In this document: piece after piece, positions 32,339-45,052 of the stretch
Layout of the letters: each line of letters opens with the position of its first letter
Numbering within the stretch: position 1 is the first letter of the stretch
Assembly: GCA_947044365.1 (NCBI GenBank)
Contig: OX345636.1
Location: 48,462,896 to 48,526,895 of the forward strand
DNA length: 64,000 bases
Direction of reading: 5' to 3'
Source of the DNA: Petrosia ficiformis
Taxonomy: Eukaryota > Porifera > Demospongiae > Haplosclerida > Petrosiidae
Position numbers and translations under genes: made by a program
The notes under the pieces: model-generated
What the model saw: the letters and a program-made list of their open reading frames with translations, nothing else
The model's database searches: none
Told to the model about the DNA's origin: nothing

Positions 32339-34053
32339 CTTTGATGTGGTTGTATAACTTCCCTGCAGTTGTATAACTGCCCTGTAGTCGGGGATATATG
32401 CCATATATATGCCCTGTCGGCTCTTTGATGTTTCTGTTAACTATGGTATATTTACAGTATTAAGTAATTGATACCAAATTTAGATAATTTTTAAAAGAAT
32501 GTTTAATTCAATACTCTGTAATCATACAAGCATGACACAGTCGCCCTAAATAATGTAATTAATACGTGAAACTTACATCAAAATGTTTAGTGATGACTTT
32601 TCCAAGAACCGTTTCAAGATATCCAAACAATCTTCTCCAATATTATCATTCATTAACCTGTTATTATGATGTACATGTAAATACTTAAATTTTGGTGAGT
32701 AGTTTGGTACACATGATAGTTAGTATTGCTATTGGTGCCCCCCATTTAAAAACCTCTTTCTATGCTTATGAATAGTATTATTAATGAAATAGGAAAACCA
32801 CAGATGTGGTTAAACTTCCCACAACAGCCCTAAACGTTTTCCTCATGACAATCAAATGTTTTGTTACATACTATTTGCATATATTATTGTTTACTATATA
32901 ACTACGTATACATTTCAGTGAAATTCAGTACATGGTATAATCATGTTAGCAATGATGTACCAATGACCCATTAGCATTAATATGACTGAAAGGCTGCTTG
33001 AACAATATTGAACTGACCTAATTTGTTCTGGAATAATTTTTATTAAAATATGTGATTGTTGATAATAATTTTGTCAAACACTAAACACTCGCTATTCAGC
33101 CATTTTATCAAGGAAGACTAAACTAAATTTGATATCTAGGTGGAGCAATAGTTGATCTTCCTGGATACCAAATTTGGTTGGTTGACTTGTATAAAATGGC
33201 TAAATAATGAGATTTTAAATGTATGACAAAATTATTATTGGATTTCAAATCTATGGCCACATATAATTATGTCTTTCAGTGTCTTCACTGATGTTTATAT
33301 CAAAAGAGAAGAAGTATTTCAATAAGTTTGTTTATTGTAGGAGACAATTGTCATCGCATATTCAGTGTGTAAATGTTAGCGATTTTCATAGATTCACTAA
33401 CTTTTGTAGCTACAAATATAATAGCATTATAAATTATTATCAAGATAATGGTTGATAATGCTATACCCACAGTCTATGGAAATTGGCTCAATATTTTGAA
33501 ACCCTTGCACACAAATTATACATACTATGTAAGTAAAAATCCAACACATTGAAACTAATATTGTGCAGCCCTTCAAAGATCTGAGAAAAGATTTTAATGG
33601 TCTTCTCGATGCCTCCAGACCTCCTGCTTGGAGTGTCAATGCTCAGTAACAACATGTTACTAAAACATGATAATTATAATAATTATGATGTACAAAAAGT
33701 GACATCAATTCACTTCAGATCTGTTATATTTTTACAACTGCTAACAGTATTCAACAACATTGCTAATGAGTTTTTCCCAATATCGAAGACTGTGAAAGAA
33801 AGGAACATCAATAAGTTATTAAATCTTCATGCTACATCAAAAATAGGAAAGCTTTTGACATTCGATATAATAATTATGCATATTAGTAATTTTTAATAAC
33901 ACAACCAAAACCGAGGTTGAGCCAGACTAATACGTAGCTACCCACCAATGATACACTAGGGTATTTACAATGGAATCGTTTCATGCCCTGGTACAATTAT
34001 AGAATAGATCTACTACTAAAACACTGTGTCTGAATATGTTATCTAATTTTGTG
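32339..34053. other. Gene-free AT-rich stretch
   Basis: No supported gene. The 99-codon plus-strand frame at 33597-33896 has no recognisable domain and is of a length expected by chance in AT-rich DNA. Around 33075-33220 there is weak similarity to kinase intron sequence near 880-970. Confidence 0.5.
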
Positions 34054-34272
34054 AAAAGGGACACTTTCCCACAAAATAATTTTGTTCAACTTTCAATCGC
34101 TTGCCATTCTACCACTTTGTAAAGGAATTCAATAACATTTGATATCCAGGAAGTGATATTAATAAGCGTCTTAGATGTCTAATTTCATGACTTCCTGTAC
34201 AAAATGGTGGAATAATGAGCAACTAAAGGTAAGTGTTTAATCTAAATTATTTTGCGGGAAATCGTCCCTTTT
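34054..34272. mobile_element. Small MITE with AAAAGGGAC ends
   Basis: Left AAAAGGGACACTTTCCCACA then AAATAAT; right reversed AAAAGGGACGATTTCCCGCA then AAATAAT. 219 bp, non-coding. The terminal phrase resembles the small MITE at 600-780. Confidence 0.6.
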
Positions 34273-34639
34273 AGGTCACATTAATTATATTATACAGATT
34301 ATAATTCCAGATGGTCTCATAGCATAGTAATATACAGTTGTGTGTATAAACATACACATGACCTTGTCATGGAACATTGTTCTAATGAATTGCTATGGTA
34401 GTAAATGAATGTTTGTATTTCATTACAAAGTAAAGTTATGTATACGAAAGAGATTATTAGAAAAGCCGTCAATTGTAGTAACAGGAGTACATCACATAGA
34501 TGTACATATAGGATGTTTACATACAGTGTACACTGTCTCACTGTTATCATTTGTTTTGATAAAATGTCAAATATGTACTTGGCTAACAAGGAAATGAATC
34601 ATGTTCATGTAGTAGTGCTGTGATATAATAACATATCAT

Positions 34640-35640
34640 ATATAATACATTTTATACAACATGAAATATGAATGTTAATGCACACACACACGTAAATGCA
34701 AATCTGATTGATTAACCATGGCACTCATTGCTATACGTAGCTCAACTGCATTAATTGGAATTTTGATTGACCATGCCCCTCATGAATAATCAATGATGCA
34801 CACTCCACATGCTTTATAATGGCCTGTGCTAATGCCTGAGATTGGCTATGCCACTGATCATACATTCTAGGCAGTATCATTGCTCTGGTTGTATGCTGTT
34901 TTGTTACTATAGTGGCTGGTTTGTGGTTTTGTTACTACTTATAGTAATGAAAGTTACATCCCATTTGTATAAACTACCCCGTGCCAAAGTCACCCTTACC
35001 CATATACCTATTCCACTGAAAGCAACTAACAACATGTATTGTAATAAATATATATGTAAACATAATGGTATAAGAGAAATTTAGATTCTGTAATTAATAA
35101 ATGCCATAGCAACAAGGACGTGGTTCACCATAGGGCCAGCTACCTCTGTTGGGCTCTTGTGATAACGTTTTTAAAAACCTTAACTTTCCATGACTGAGGT
35201 TTCTGGCCTCTATACTTTATAGGCCTGTAGTTTGGTGGACAATGCCCTTGTCAATGTGGCATATATTAAGTACAAAACCTAAACTTACACCAACATAATA
35301 TTATATAATATAATTACCGGATACCGGTATATGTTAAGGTTATAACATGGCACGAGGGTTATATCAGATTTATAAAAACCAAGCCCAAGGGCGAGGTTTT
35401 TATAAATCTGATATTAACCCGAGTCTGTATCCTTTGATATTTCAGCTAAGTATCATATATAATATGTAAACAAATTATATGTAATTTATATACAAAATTT
35501 GCTTACCGTCTTACATGTGAATATCTGTGATGTATAATTAACAGATACACTGTATAAATCACAAATAGTACCAGTATTGTAAATAGTATTGTTAAGACTA
35601 GCACAGCAATTAATAAGTTCAGACAACATTACAGAACATT
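34640..35640. repeat. Duplicated intergenic block, copy 1
   Basis: Shares long stretches with 45795-46250 (ACATTTTATACAACATGAAA, the ACACACACACGTAAATGCAA run, the TTATAACNYGGCACGAGGGT hairpin) and with 47820-48035 (ACAGATACACTGTATAAATC, ATTGTTAAGACTAG). In the second location the two parts are separated by 1.6 kb of other repeats. No gene in either. Confidence 0.75.
35345..35426. repeat. Hairpin GGGTTATATCAGATTTATAAA
   Basis: A stem of about 26 pairs with loop AAGCCCAAGGGCGA; matched by a sister hairpin at 46136-46235. Similar in style (long stem, GC tip) to those at 17.7, 31.7 and 46.6 kb. Confidence 0.65.
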
Positions 35641-35789
35641 GAACACTGGCAATACTGGAGAATGAATTATTAATAATTATTCATGAAATTAATAAAGGTT
35701 ATTAAACCTATGTAAGGTTAGTTATTGATGATTATTAAAGTTATTAGTGGGAGTGATATATTATTATATAATACTGATAAAGTGGAGTG

Positions 35790-36463
35790 CATCAAAGAAT
35801 AGTTATTTTGGCATTCTGGGCAAACTTGATTGATAGATTGCCAAAGCGATCTCGCTCAATATAGAGAATGGCTAGATCGTCTAACCTCTGCTGAGACATT
35901 GTTGAGCGTAAATACGTTTTCAAAGAACGAAGAGAAGAAAAGCTACGCTCTACTGTTGCTGTTGAAGTCCCGATTGTCATGGGTATCAGCAGGCTCTCCC
36001 TATAGTCTCGCGGGCCACGACCTAGTTTCCTCGACTAGTCTGGGTTTCGTTTTCTCAGTTGCCCTGAGGAAGTATATTGCTGTAGTGAGTTTAGTGACTG
36101 AGGATTGGAGACAAGCAACTAGGTGAAAGGAAATTTTTGGATGCACGATTGTGGTCAGGATCATCAAAGATTTCTTCTTCGTAAGACCTCTAATCATCAA
36201 TCATTTGCAGTATATGAACTTTGTTACAAATTCTTATTTAATTTTTTGTGTTTTTATAATGTGGTTACTATGTATAAACAAGAGGTAGCTGAATGGGTTT
36301 TCCTTTCCCTATATATGCGCGTGAATTAAATAACGCGCCTATATAATTATATAGGCGCGTGGTACGCAACGAGTTAACCATTGTGATTGTAACAAAATAT
36401 ACAACAAAGCACTTTTTTTCACCCGGGCAATGCCCGTGCCTGCCCAGGTATAGATACGCCTAT
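35790..36463 (-). pseudogene. Deleted hAT element, C-terminal domain only
   Basis: Minus strand 35980-35792 encodes the hAT dimerisation domain (TVERSFSSLRSLKTYLRSTM, SQQRLDDLAILYIERDRF). The remaining 480 bases to a candidate terminal repeat at the right (reversed CATAGGCGTATCTATACCTG) do not encode the catalytic core or zinc finger. A different copy from the one at 11.3 kb. It includes a hairpin of GCGCG... around 36325-36362. Confidence 0.7.
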
Positions 36464-37007
36464 GATTATTATATAACTATCTTCTATATAGCTGACTGAT
36501 TATTTTTTTCCCGTGACAAACAGAAATAGTCTCGCGTAGCAGAGGGTTGGGTCTGGCTACGCGAGACCAGAACCAATGGTTTAACCCCTTGCGCAGCATA
36601 CTGCGCGGGGTAATTAATCCTCGCAATTTAACGTAGGTGTGTGGTCTGTCAGCAAATGAGGTAGACCATAAATAGTGGTAGTCTACCGCATTTAAATGAC
36701 CATTTGCTAGTAGCATTCCTTTTCAATCATATATAACTTATGAGTATTACATTCAGTGAATAGGATACCATCAAGATCAATCTCAGAGCAGCTAAGTAAC
36801 TTGTTTATTTCAATTGCAAGTGTTTTATGGTCTTGCTCTTTCTGGATTCCTACTGCATTTGGATTAGCTCACACAAACTTGAATTTACTGAAACAGGTTT
36901 TTTAAATGTATGAGTAATCTGAATCTACTTTTATTAATCAAGAAATAAAACCAAAATCACTACAAAAAAAACACAGCATAATTTATGTTGAACACTGATA
37001 AGATGAA
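36464..37007. other. Intergenic stretch and P450 3' flank
   Basis: Contains a short hairpin TCTCGCGTAGCAGAGGGTTG...GCTACGCGAGA at 36531-36567. No gene supported; the ORF on the minus strand at 36477-36716 overlaps this repeat and has no domain. Confidence 0.5.
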
Positions 37008-40000
37008 TTACTTCTTTCGTGATATCAGTGTACAGGGGATTCCACCTACAGGTTTTGTAACGATTGCATGAACCTTCTTCAGTTTATAATCAGGAGGAAG
37101 AGTGAAAACATAGTAACGAAGAATGAGAGCTAGAATTACTTTTGCCTCCATCTATACAAGATTAAGTTTTGAAAATGGATTAATAACTATGTTATAAAGC
37201 ATTGAATTCACATAATATTAAATGTCACGAAAAACAGTATTTTAGACATCTAAATAAGCACTATCATTCTTGCACAGTATGGGGTCCATTAAAAGCATCA
37301 TTATAAGTAAGTGTCATATAGTATACTCACCATTGCAAACAAACGTCCCATACAGATACGATGCCCAATTCCAAATGGAAAGAATACATAAGGGCTTGGT
37401 CTAAACAATGAATATGAACACATTATTTTATTTGCTACTGATGAACATCAAGTACATCATTATATTATTGTATTGTACCGTTTTTGTCCTGGTTCAAAAC
37501 GGCTTGGATCAAACTTGAGAGGATTGTCAAAATACTCAGGATTACGTTGCATGATGTATGAACTCAACTAATCAAATTGAAAATACAATTAATAGCATCA
37601 AATGCAAACATATATAATCAACGTTACTGTCCTCAACAAAATTAAACAAATCACTTTCATATATCTAAATAGCATTTAGCTAAGTAGTTTGTTTAATTTT
37701 GTTGAGGTAGGACACGCTGGACCTTCATTGACCTAGATTATATATCCTGATTATGTTCCTATCTATCTTGTAACTACTTTTCAGGAAAATTGTTTACTTA
37801 ATTTTGATATTCTCCATTTCTTGTGTATACTGCAAGTAAATTCTTATGCTCTAGAAGCCATCAATAGTAAAATGCTTTTCAGCTAAGACTAAAAGATAAT
37901 TATCTTTTCAACATACAAGAAGAAATTCCCACATTGCAACTAGGATCTCTGTCAAGTACATAGAACAAATAACCAATATCCATTCACTGATCCAAACAAT
38001 GTTTTAGGAACAACTTATGGTATTTAATTAGCAAAGATCATCAGTAAGCTAATAGCAGCCTTAGTAACTAATTAGTTATTAATTATACATACCACTAGAC
38101 GCGTTCCCTTTGGCAATTTGGTCTCCAATAGAGTAACATCTTTGCCAGCTTGTTTAGGAATAATTGGTACAGGAGGGTGCAACCTCAAACATTCTTCTAG
38201 TACCTGTATGTAAGAACTTTAATTACAATTTGTCTGATTTACTCATACAAAATACTTACAGCATTAGTGTATGTAAGTTTATCAAGATCATTAGTACTAA
38301 GAGTGTCTTTATCACCCATTACCTCATCAATCTCCGATACAACACTATTTATGTGTGATCAATACGAAATATTATTCATTATAATCTAACCTTTCCAATA
38401 TATCAGGATTTTGTAGGAGAGTGATTAATGTAAATGACAACAAATTGGAAGATGTTTCTTGTCCTGGATAATTGTAGTTAACTTTACATTATGTGTATAT
38501 TTGATGTTGTATTACAATCTATTATTCCATATATATTCCTATTACCATGAATGTTTGTACTATAAAAATTATGGGATTGAATAGTTGCTGGGTGCTAAAC
38601 TTTGTTGTTCATTTTTGCTTTACTTCTGTAAGTACAATTTACAATAATTGTGACAAAAATAAAAGAATAATTGTTTCACCACTTGCAAAAAAGTAAAAGA
38701 TGTTAGCTATTTCATCTAGGCAGAAAGGTATACATTTATGAAGGCAGTATTTTTACTATTTGGTGATTTGTCTGTCTATCTATCTCACAGCATAGACTAT
38801 GTACGAAACAACATATAGTACTCAATCAATTACAGGTATATATGTACACTTCTCAGTCTATCACTAATATGTATATATTTAATATATGTAATAGCTATCA
38901 TAAGCTATGTAATAACATGATATAGTTTAGATAGTGATACTACTATACTAGGTCATTCATGCAAAAGCATATGATAATTTGATTATTATTTTAGCAAGAT
39001 GCATGGCTATGTTGTAATAACTGATATGCTGACTAATGTTCTGTATAGTTAGAAATTATGTCACTTTCACATAATCAATCACATTCCATACCAAGATTCT
39101 TTTGTAAATTAGCTGGATATCTCTAAAAAAGCAACAGAAACTAAACTATTTTATGTACATATACATATGAAACAAACAAGAAAGGTTTACTTGAGACAAA
39201 CTAGCCCATGTCATACCTGCAACATAAAATGTCACAAAATCATCTACCAAATCTTCTACTTGAATATTCTCTTTTTTCTGAGTAATACTAATAATCTGAG
39301 TCAGAATATCATGTGGAACATCTTCATTGTTCTGTATTGATTTGATACGTTGTTCAATACAGTGTCGACCAATTTGACGTAATGTATATACAGCATCAGT
39401 ATACTTTGAACCAGCAAATGGTCTCAAATACTGAGGGGAAAATATAAAAATTACTACATATATGATGATATATTTAAGAGCATGTAGGAACATATATGAA
39501 AACTGAAAAAGCACAGAAACAAGGTTGGGTTGGTACCATAGCATTAGTAACAAAATTAAACTAACCACGTCTATATAACCCTATACAGGCATTACATATA
39601 TTCTATGAAAATCAAAGTATGTAGGGAAGCACAGACAATGTATAAGAAGTAAGGTAGGTATGGCCAGATAAAAATAATTGACGTACTCTTCAATTCCTGG
39701 CAAAAAACTGGGAAGTGTAAAAGTTTTATCAGGAAGTGTATAAGTGTTTTGTTCACCTGATATACAGCAATCTGATTGGTCAATTCAATCATAGTATGTA
39801 TTATTCTTCCTTTTTATACGATAATATTTACTATGATCAAACTTTATTATTATAAGAATAATAATGCTCTCTTTATAATAATTATTAATAAACATACTGA
39901 TTCTAAATTCTAAGAGTCCATGCATGTGCAAATGTGGCACATCAACTTAAAATAGTGTCTTTTTACAGTAGCTTGATTAAAGAGCTAGCTGGTATACATG

Positions 40001-43000
40001 GACAACATGACAAAGCCTACTTTACTGAATAAGCACTAAAATATGAATGGGGACTGCAACCTATATTTTGTGGTTTTGAACTAGCTTTACTGCTAGTTTA
40101 TTTATCGAGTAATATGTGTGACCCAAGACCAAAAACACGAACAAGAAAATTGACGTTCTTGGGATTCTTCAAGTTCTTCACATTTGGGGATAGTAAGCTT
40201 TAAAACCCTGTTTCTAGAGGTAATACAGGTTGTAGAATCCATTTTTAGTACTCAGTTGTGCTTTCAACCTAAGTTATACTTTTAAATTCTCAGTGCTTAT
40301 GCTATGTTGAGTGCTTGTACTTAATGCTTACTTCATTTTAATGTGCACAAGTGCATTTGTTCAGTTCAGTATTGTTATAATGTTCATAAAGGGTGTGTTT
40401 GCTTACAAAATGGCATCCATCCATCAGTAATTGGCTGAAAGTATTCGTTGACTAGGTCAAGAAACAAATAATAGATGATTGTTCAATGGAATTTAATTTC
40501 AAATTTGTGATAAAACTACTTTGAGAGATACAGAAGTGACAAACATAAAATGTATTTTCTAGAAAAGAATACTAAACTGATATCAACAATCTTGCAATTG
40601 TGCCACTCCATGGTTCTCTAATTTAACGAGAATGTCTGCTGGCCATCTACAGTGTCTTTTAGTCATAATACTCAATATCAAAAGGTATGTGTTCCTCAAG
40701 ATGTCTCAAAACATACTGGCAAGAGATTTCAATGCATCACTTGCAATTGAAATGTATGAGTTATCCCTACATAGACAATACTACCGTACTCTCTAATATA
40801 TAAGACTTTGAGAGTTTAAAGGTAAAACTCACTGTAATCATGGGAATCAATAATTCAACCTCAAATCCCTCTAATGTAGTGTCCAAATAATATAACAAAT
40901 CTTTGTCACCACAGAGTCCCCGGACTAAAGGATCTTTAAAAATGTCAGTACCAAATGCAACCTGTACAAAATTGTATGATAATGTTAGTGGGTTTACAAT
41001 TCACTCAGTAAACTTACCCTAGTAATGACTTCTAGAGTTGTCTTAGAAAATGCTTTCTTCATATCTACAACAGTCTTACTATCAGCATGACTGTCAAGAT
41101 ATTGGATTAGGTGTTGATGGGTCACCTCAGTAAACTGAGGCACAAGACCATTCAGATAACTAATTGATATAACTAATAAATATTTAATTATTTTAATATA
41201 TTTTACTTACTTCTTTGCAAAAGCAGGTTCAAATATCCTTCGACGATCTTTCCAATCTTCATAACATTGAATAGTGAGTATACTTTTTCCAAGTGCCCTA
41301 AAACCAAAACAGAACGAAGTTTGAAATGAATTCATATAGTTACAAATCCTGAACATAATTCAGATTTGAGTTAATGGTTATAAACTAAATACAATAAATA
41401 AAATATAATAGAATGCATTGCAAACATTGTACAAGAATCTTTAAAAAGTAAAAAGAGTTGAAAAATAAATAACGATAATAAATTGTTGAGTTTCAGACAT
41501 GACACCACAAAGTAATTACATAAAGGTTCTATATGCCGCTTCTACACTACATGCCATCAAGCAGGAGGAATCTAAAGTGTGATCAATGCCTACTTCATAC
41601 GTGATGATTACGTCGTGAATATCATTACAAGAGTATATAATAGAAAGAGAGGGAGAGTATCGCACTTCCGTATAAGCGTGTAGCACAATCCTGCGAAAAG
41701 TACATGACCTTTATAATGATATTCACGACGTAATCATCACGTATGAAGTAGGCGTTGAGGCGTTATGTGACTACATTGTAAACAAAGATGGATGATGCAG
41801 CAACCACACAAGCCATTAGCGACAGAAGGTTAGCTTGCCATAGATTCTCGTGTTCTTGAGGTATGCGATAGTCATGAAATACAGCTGGATCACTTAACTA
41901 TGGATGAACAGCTAAAAGAGATCCTTTACAAAATTCAGAACAATGTTCATAATGGTATTGGGAGGGAACATCTGATCACTATTCAAGACATTCAGAACAT
42001 TCGTCACCAATATCATTTTGAGGGTTACAGCACCATCAAAATGATCATCAGAGTATGGAACTGTGGATATTTGGGTACAAGAAATGTGTAGTCAAACATC
42101 CAATCCTGTGCTGTTGTATAAGACTTGGGGTACTGAACAAGCAGATGAAGTTGATAACATAGCAAAAGATGACATACTATTCTGTATTCAGACAGAATTT
42201 CAGAAGGATCTTGCAAAGAAATTTGGTGTACAGATTATATGCGTGGATTCCACACATCGAACTACAATGCATGACTTCCTCCTTATTACAGTAATGGTTT
42301 GGAATGAGTACGATGATGGTGTGCCAATTGCCTGGGGTCTTAGCAGTCGTGACGAGTTTTTCTGTAAAAACTGTGTGTAATACACACCACTTTTATGTAG
42401 TCTTTCTCATATCCTTGAAAAATTGCTTTTATTATGTGAGAAATTGTACGAACAATATAATGATTATTATACTAAACAAAAATTGGAACAGGGCTATAAT
42501 TATATATTACAGTTAAGAATGCAAAAAGGCTACGGTACAGTTACATAAGTATGAGGAGATAGACAAAGGGATGCATATGAACAATGAATGTCACTAAAAG
42601 AATATGGGGAGGTGAAGAGATATATAAAGAATCAAAGATCCACATCCACCTTTTAATCACACATTCTTGTAGTAACGAGTCACTGAAATGTTACCATGTG
42701 AGTATCGCATATTCAAAGAATACGGGAATATACGGCATGCTAACCTTCTGTCGCTAATGGCTTGTGCAACCACACCATCACGGATCCCATCTGTGCAGCG
42801 TTCGCCTCATTTATCAAGTCGTGTTGCTGGTTCTACAATTAAGGAAGGTGATATTCCACTGTCGAAGGTTCTTAAAACTTCAGGATTTGCGCAATCTCTC
42901 CAGAAAGTTTCGAAGGAATGTGGCGATCGAGGAATAGTTGGATTTCACTTTGTGAGGTAGGGTAGCTCGGACTGCTCCAAGTCAGCTTCATCGTCACTGT

Positions 43001-45052
43001 CGATCTCAAAATCACTATCTTCGTATAGAATTTCTCTATCAAGCTCCGGTATGTAAGCGTATCACTATTCTTGGGCTTTGTGCCCCGCCTTGTGGTCTAG
43101 CACTTCCTTTTCACCATCTTCTCAACTCAAGTACTTTTCGCAGGGTTGTGCTATAAGTGCGATTTTATACTCTTGGTGTTACAGCAGACTAGTATGGAAG
43201 AAATCTGCTTGTGGAAACTGGTGTTGTAAATGAAATACATCACCAAATTTATACAATAACTGTTAAAATGTAAGAAGGAATGCAAAACAAATAACTATTG
43301 GGTTTTTTTAAGAGCTATCAGCAATTAATGATTATTGGTCACCACAAAGCAATCATAGTCTTGTTTCTATTCTTGTTTCGGAGTAGACTTTAGATGCTGA
43401 TCAAATTAGTCATAAGTCAGTCTTTGTATGAATTTATGATGGCTATCCCCTTTCACTTAGCTACAGCATTGTCAGCAGGTCCCACTAGTCCAGCAGAAGT
43501 AGACTATCCAGTATCACTATCTATATAGAAGTTAGATGCTGAGACCAAGGATCTACGCAATTTGTTTAACTTAAGGAACCCTTATATAGATACTGAGTGC
43601 AACGCACAAGGTAACTATGGGCTTCCATGATAAATTGTGTAGTTTTATTCGTTCACATAGGTGGAGTGGAGGATTACTGTAATCAGTTTGTGCGTCTGTG
43701 TCTGTGAGTTCCCAACATGTCTGGAAAACTAACAACATTGGGACTTCCATGGAGCTACCATCTGACTTTATATTATACACTAGGATTAAAATAAAAGACA
43801 AGCTTTTTCTAAAACCTTTTCATTATAAAGTTATGACAATTTTATTACTCACACTTGCCATTTGCTACTTTCTGAAGACTTCTGGTAGCAAAAGGATACA
43901 TGAAAAGTTGAAAACATGAAACGTTCAACAAAAAGAAACATGCTTACACATGTGTCAATCACGTGCACAGCACGTGACTTGAAATAGGTGGAGTTAGAAA
44001 GTAGCAACAATGCTTTTGACGTAGTGTTGATGTTCATAGATGTTTATAGGATTTTCTACCTTCCTTACCAGGGCAAACAATAAACCATGCGCATTAATGA
44101 TTGTATTAATCAATTTTACACAATTAAGGCCCAAGTGCTCTTCTCAAGTCTGGAAACAGTAACCATGAGTGATATAAATTGTCATAACTTCATAACCAAA
44201 AGGTTTTAGCAAACACCTCTTGTTAGTTTGGTTTCTTGTATAATTTGAAGTCTGCCAGTAGCTCATTTGAGCCACTAATTTTCGTAGTTTCCCAATTTTT
44301 TGTGAACAGACAGACAGATACACAATATGATTACCATACCCTTCTAATAGTCATAGGGATAGTATTTTCTCCATACAACTAATCAATTTAAATGTAACAA
44401 ATAGAGACAGGCCATAAATCCCATTCTAATCAAGTACCAATGTGCAACAATGTGATTGATAAAGATATACAAATTTCTAACAGTCAAGATACATGAATTC
44501 ATGATACCTTTGTCTATTCCATAAGTAGACCATTGGTCTGATAAGTGTCTTAGGATGCTCGGGTGAAGCTAACTCCTATAGGACAAGTGATGTCTGATGA
44601 ACTACTAAAATGTTTGTACCTTGATGGCATCAGGATGTGTTACAACTACGTAAACATAATGAATTCTCCACCAACAATAAATAGGTCCACATTCTTTAGC
44701 CCTGTAGAGTGTAGATAGTCATACAATATGCATAGTGGAAGTACAAAGTTATAATGAATTATGGATAGAGGTTGGTTTTACATGTAGACCAAGATTAGAT
44801 TCAATATTCAGACGTGAATATATTTTTATAATGTGAGAGATAGATAGACGATAAACAAACAAACAGGAAGTACATATGAAATATTCATGAATTATTGTGA
44901 TTGATCAAGCTAAACATCAAGTTGACTCTATTGATGTGTAGCAGTGATAACCAAACAAACAGTGAATGACTCACCATTCATCAAGAAGGTCAATGTAATA
45001 TTTACCATCCTTGAGATGAGATACAATAGTTGGGAGGTGACCAAAATAGAAC
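37008..45052 (-). CDS. Cytochrome P450, CYP46-like (first exon not found)
   Basis: Thirteen in-phase exons on the minus strand: 45052-44975, 44701-44620, 44575-44508, 41297-41211, 41159-41018, 40961-40833, 39430-39217, 38463-38391, 38344-38260, 38203-38093, 37567-37479, 37400-37331, 37151-37008; 1372 bases without a stop. Motifs: FGHLPTIVSHLKDGKYYIDL then LDEWAKECGP near the N-terminus, helix C WKDRRRIFEPAF, I-helix FVTFYVAGQETSSNLLSF across an exon junction, K-helix ECLRLHPP (ExxR), FDPSRF, heme loop FPFGIGHRICMGR with the Cys ligand, end ITRK-type ISRKK. About 457 residues are present; the membrane anchor (about 45 residues) lies upstream but was not located. Overall resemblance is to cholesterol 24-hydroxylase (CYP46) and CYP4-like enzymes; substrate unknown. 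The 3.2-kb intron between 41297 and 44508 carries a Mutator-like element. Confidence 0.88.
37632..37710. repeat. Hairpin in a P450 intron
   Basis: CCTCAACAAAATTAAACAAA pairs with TTTGTTTAATTTTGTTGAGG 38 bases further on; 20 perfect pairs. Confidence 0.7.
41625..43195 (+). mobile_element. Mutator-like (MULE) transposon in P450 intron
   Basis: Long inverted ends: AGAGTATA...ATCGCACTT...TGTAGCACAATCCTGCGAAA at about 41631-41705 mirrors about 43130-43190, and CACAAGCCATTAGCGACAGA at about 41808-41840 mirrors about 42738-42768. The left arm contains a further hairpin (CCTACTTCATACGTGATGAT at about 41588-41630 against 41712-41753). Arms are unequal in length, so one has an insertion or deletion. 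Target duplication not identified. Confidence 0.65.
41900..42380 (+). pseudogene. MULE transposase fragment
   Basis: The first frame 41900-42091 starts MDEQLKEILYKIQNNVHNGI; the second (42063-42380) continues after a frame change near 42050 with LFCIQTEFQKDLAKKFG and the MULE core start IICVDSTHRTTMHDFLLITV then MVWNEYDDGVPIAWGLSSR. The Asp in VDSTH is the first catalytic acid of this family. The sequence diverges after about 42355, so the second half of the core and any SWIM finger are missing. Non-functional. Confidence 0.75.
43655..44350. repeat. Inverted pair of GGTAATC...GTCTGTGTCTGT repeats
   Basis: 43655-43880 (GAGGATTACTGTAATCAGTT, GTGCGTCTGTGTCTGTGAG, later CATTATAAAGTTATGACAAT) has a reverse-complement partner at about 44118-44345. 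A third copy lies at 63186-63430 on the plus strand. The three share the order: a pyrimidine/GTCTGT tract, a TGGAAAA segment, ACTTCAAATTATACAAG, an AAACCTTTNGGTTATAAAGT segment and a TTACTGTTTCCAGACTTGAG end. Non-coding. Confidence 0.65.

Noticed and set aside
33597..33896. 99-codon plus-strand ORF
   Set aside because: No domain, biased AT-rich composition, no splice partners or duplicate; a chance frame is the better explanation.
39687..39756. Possible extra P450 exon with TLPSFLPGIEE
   Set aside because: The frame that gives P450-like residues does not join in phase to either neighbour, and the 40961-40833 and 39430-39217 exons join perfectly without it.
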